In this document: piece by piece, positions 5,303-7,724 of the stretch
How positions within the stretch are numbered: position 1 is the stretch's first letter
Layout: the number at the start of each line of letters is the position of its first letter
Source of the DNA: CBDTTW01 sp965363675
GTDB taxonomy: Bacteria > Bacteroidota > Rhodothermia > Rhodothermales > DASSAV01
Assembly (NCBI GenBank): GCA_965363675.1
Contig: CBDTTW010000144.1
Span: 1 to 7,724, forward strand
DNA length: 7,724 bases
Reading direction: 5' to 3'
Made by a program: the position numbers and the translations under genes
Notes under the pieces: generated by a model
Seen by the model: the letters and a program-made list of their open reading frames with translations, nothing else
What the model was told of the DNA's origin: nothing
Database searches by the model: none

Positions 5303-7724
5303 GTGCGCCGCGTGGCCCGTACGTTTCCTGCTCCCGCCTGCTTGCGCTTCGGCTCGGCGCTGCTGCGGTGGGCGGCCGCAGCCGCCTGCGCGGGCCTGCT
5401 GTGCTTCGGGGCGCCGCCGGCGCAGGCGCAGTACTTCCGGTTCGGCAAGAACAAGGTCCAGTACGACGCGCACGATTGGTTCGTCGTCCGGTCGGACCAT
5501 TTCGACGTGTACTACTACGAGGGCGGCTTTTACCTGGCCGACTTTGCGGCCAAGGCGGCCGAGGCGGCCTACGGGCAGATCGAGGAGCTGTTTCAGCACC
5601 GCCTGGGCGAGCGCATCCCGATCCTGGTGTACCAGAGCCACCACGACTTCGCCGTGACGAACGCCGTGGATCTGCCCGAGCACGCCGAGGGCATCGGGGG
5701 CGTGACCGAGCTGTTCAAGAACCGCATCGCCGTGCCGTTTACGGGGGACTACCGCGACTTCCGCCGGGTGATCCACCACGAGCTGGTGCACGCCGCCGTC
5801 AACGACATGCTCTACGGCGGCTCGATCCAGGCGATCATCCAGAGCAACATCCGGCTGCGCGTGCCCCTGTGGTTCAACGAGGGCCTGGCCGAGTACGCCG
5901 CGCTCGGGTGGGATACGGCCTCGGACATGTACGTGCGCGAGGCCGTCCTGGAGGACAACCTGGCCCCGATCAAGCTGCTCGACGGGTACTTTGCCTACCG
6001 GGGCGGCCAGAGCGTGTGGGACTACGTCGCCGAGCAGTACGGGACGGAGAAGATCGCCGAGATCCTGCAACGCATCCGGGTTTCGCAGGCCGTCGAGCCG
6101 AGCTTTCAGCAGGCGACGGGGCTGACGCTCGCGCAGCTCTCCGACCGGTGGCAGCGCGCGCTCCGGGAGATCTATTTCCCCGAGATGGCCGCCCGCGAGC
6201 ATCTGGACGAGATCGCGCGGCTGCTCATCGCGCGGGACAAAGGCTACTACAACACCAGCCCGGCGCTCTCGCCCGAGGGCGACCGCCTGGCCTTCATTAC
6301 GACGCAGGGCGCCCTGTTCGACGTGTACATCGCCGACGCGGCCACGGGCGAGATCCGGAAGAAGCTCATCAGCGGGCAGGACAACACGCAGTTCGAGAGC
6401 CTGCGCATCCTGACGCCGGGGCTTTCCTGGAGCCCCGACGGGCGGCGCATCGCCGTGGCCGTCACGAGCGGCGGCGCCGACGCCATCGCGCTGGTGGACG
6501 CCGAGACCGGCCGGGCGGTGCACTACCGCGTGCCCGACGTGGACCAGATCGTTTCGGTGGCCTGGAGCCCGGATGGCGCCCGGATCGCCTTCGAGGCGTC
6601 GCTCGACGCGCAGAGCGACGTGTACGTGCTCGACCTGGAGACGCGCGCCACGCTCAACTATACGAACGACGTGTTCAGCGACCACGAGCCTTCGTGGAGC
6701 GCCGACGGGGGGAGCCTGGCCTTTCACAGCGACCGCGGCCCCTACACCGAGCGCGGCGCCCTGGGCGCCGCCGCCTTCGACATGGCACGGCACGACTACC
6801 GGCAGATGGACGCCTACCGCCTGGATTTGCGCACGCACCGCATCGAGCGGCTGACGGACACCGCCGCCTGGGACGAGCTGCACGTCCGGTTCGGGCCGTC
6901 CTCCGAGACGGTCGTCTTTGTCTCGGACCGCAACGGCATCTACAACCTCTACGAGAAGCGCCTGGCGACGGGCGCCGAGCGGCCGCTGACGGACGTGCTG
7001 ACGGGCATCACGCAGGTGAGCCTTTCGGCCAACGGCAAAAAGGCGGCGCTGGTGGGCCTCAAGGACGGGGCGCCGTCGATTTACGTCATGGACGACCCGA
7101 CGCAGCGGCGGCTCGACCGGGAGGAGCTTTTGCCGAACGTGTGGGCGCAGCGGGCCTTGCAGCAGGCCCCTGCCGAAGCGCCGGCCGCCGCCCTGGCCCG
7201 CGACGGTCTGCGCCGGCGCAACCCGTTCCTGCGCGACGCCACGGACGGACGGGCCTACGCCCGCCGCCGCGACGCGCCGGCGCGCGCCGGGGCGGCGGGC
7301 GCGCGCGCCTCGCTGCTGGCGGCCATCCTGGCCGGCAACCGCCGCGTCGGCCCCGACGGCAAGGCCGAGGAGGCGCCGCCTGCCGCCGACAGCACCACCT
7401 ACGGCGGCGTGCGCATCGACTTCGGCGCGTTCGACTTCGAGCAGCCGCCGCCGGGGGCCGCCCCCGACACCGCCCGGGCGCCTGCGGCCGTGGCCTCGGC
7501 GCTCCTCAGCGCCGACGGCCGCTACAAGGCGCGCCGCTACAAGCTCACGTTCTCGCCCGACCTCGTCTACGGCACGGCGGGCTACGATGTGCTCTACGGG
7601 GTGCAGGGCATCACGCAGATGATGTTCAGCGACATGCTGGGCAACCACCAGTTCTTCGTGGCGACGAACCTGCTGATCGATTTGCGCAACTCGGATTACG
7701 TGCTGGCCTATAACTATCTGCCCC
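5303..7724 (+). CDS. Exported gluzincin / PD40 beta-propeller / outer-membrane barrel fusion (3' partial)
   Basis: The window covers 807 codons, with no stop before the edge. Numbered from GTG 5303, residues 1-42 are a signal peptide ending PPAQA, with likely cleavage before Gln43. A peptidase-MA-like domain follows (about 43-300), with HEXXH zinc site HHELVHA (His159, Glu160, His163) and probable third ligand Glu193 in WFNEGLAEYAA. A TolB-like PD40 propeller runs from about 313 to 600, with blade motifs SPALSPEGDRLAFI (319-332), LSWSPDG (374-380), VAWSPDG (419-425), PSWSADG (463-469), HVRFGPSS (527-534) and VSLSANG (572-578). An Ala/Pro/Arg-rich linker (about 615-736) leads to RRYKLTFSPDLVYGTAGYD (744-762) and further strands of a surface-antigen-like barrel, cut by the window edge. 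No in-frame ATG precedes the signal peptide. GTG at 5303 or 5312 both keep it; 5303 gives the basic n-region MRRVAR. It is probably an outer-membrane protein with its protease and propeller in the periplasm or at the surface. Cleavage target unknown. Confidence 0.88.
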   Translation, partial: MRRVARTFPAPACLRFGSALLRWAAAAACAGLLCFGAPPAQAQYFRFGKNKVQYDAHDWFVVRSDHFDVYYYEGGFYLADFAAKAAEAAYGQIEELFQHRLGERIPILVYQSHHDFAVTNAVDLPEHAEGIGGVTELFKNRIAVPFTGDYRDFRRVIHHELVHAAVNDMLYGGSIQAIIQSNIRLRVPLWFNEGLAEYAALGWDTASDMYVREAVLEDNLAPIKLLDGYFAYRGGQSVWDYVAEQYGTEKIAEILQRIRVSQAVEPSFQQATGLTLAQLSDRWQRALREIYFPEMAAREHLDEIARLLIARDKGYYNTSPALSPEGDRLAFITTQGALFDVYIADAATGEIRKKLISGQDNTQFESLRILTPGLSWSPDGRRIAVAVTSGGADAIALVDAETGRAVHYRVPDVDQIVSVAWSPDGARIAFEASLDAQSDVYVLDLETRATLNYTNDVFSDHEPSWSADGGSLAFHSDRGPYTERGALGAAAFDMARHDYRQMDAYRLDLRTHRIERLTDTAAWDELHVRFGPSSETVVFVSDRNGIYNLYEKRLATGAERPLTDVLTGITQVSLSANGKKAALVGLKDGAPSIYVMDDPTQRRLDREELLPNVWAQRALQQAPAEAPAAALARDGLRRRNPFLRDATDGRAYARRRDAPARAGAAGARASLLAAILAGNRRVGPDGKAEEAPPAADSTTYGGVRIDFGAFDFEQPPPGAAPDTARAPAAVASALLSADGRYKARRYKLTFSPDLVYGTAGYDVLYGVQGITQMMFSDMLGNHQFFVATNLLIDLRNSDYVLAYNYLP

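Noticed and set aside
5213..7648. 811-codon minus-strand open frame over the protease-barrel gene
   Set aside because: His/Val/Arg/Asp-rich composition with no recognisable domain; the plus strand carries a signal peptide, zinc site and propeller motifs in one continuous register.
5368..7713. 781-codon plus-strand open frame starting at 5368
   Set aside because: It is shifted by one register from the real gene, gives an Arg/Gly/Ala-rich protein with no motif, and lacks the signal peptide and HEXXH site.
1..7724. Search for CRISPR arrays, tRNA or rRNA genes, insertion sequences, attachment sites or a new defence system
   Set aside because: No regularly spaced repeats, no RNA-gene sequence recognised, no transposase or recombinase motifs, and the genes present are ordinary envelope and exporter families.

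Overview
The window is very GC-rich DNA (high-GC third codon positions throughout) carrying five genes, four complete and one running off the right edge. None of the five starts has a recognisable Shine-Dalgarno sequence. The proteins (Sec and lipoprotein signals, a YceI-type lipoprotein, a NatAB-like ABC exporter, and a metalloprotease/beta-propeller/outer-membrane-barrel fusion) point to a diderm of the Bacteroidota/Rhodothermota kind. A GC-rich Rhodothermales-like bacterium is my best guess. This is inferred from protein style, not from a marker gene.

Left part, minus strand (69-2863): an exported FAD-dependent oxidoreductase (890-2863) lies upstream of a YceI-family lipoprotein (69-734), with a 155-bp spacer containing small repeats. 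A perfect 15-bp GC-rich stem with T-runs on both sides (11-55) closes this pair and probably also ends a plus-strand gene lying left of the window. Middle: a 90-bp divergent intergenic region (2864-2953) should hold the promoters for both directions.

Right part, plus strand (2954-7724): an ABC ATPase of the NatA/DrrA type and its ABC-2 permease (NatB/YhaP type) form a two-gene exporter with a 37-bp gap. After an 80-bp gap containing overlapping GC hairpins comes a large exported protein that starts at a GTG. It has a signal peptide, an HEXXH gluzincin domain, a TolB-like PD40 beta-propeller, an Ala/Pro/Arg-rich linker and the beginning of an outer-membrane beta-barrel. This gene has no stop codon inside the window. 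Two long open frames in other registers overlap it and could easily be mistaken for the gene.

Taken together this is a cell-envelope neighbourhood: four of the five products are predicted to be exported or in a membrane. No CRISPR array, RNA gene, insertion sequence, phage gene or recognisable defence system was seen. The least ordinary item is the protease-propeller-barrel fusion; it resembles a family already seen in Bacteroidota-like genomes, but its function is unknown to me.
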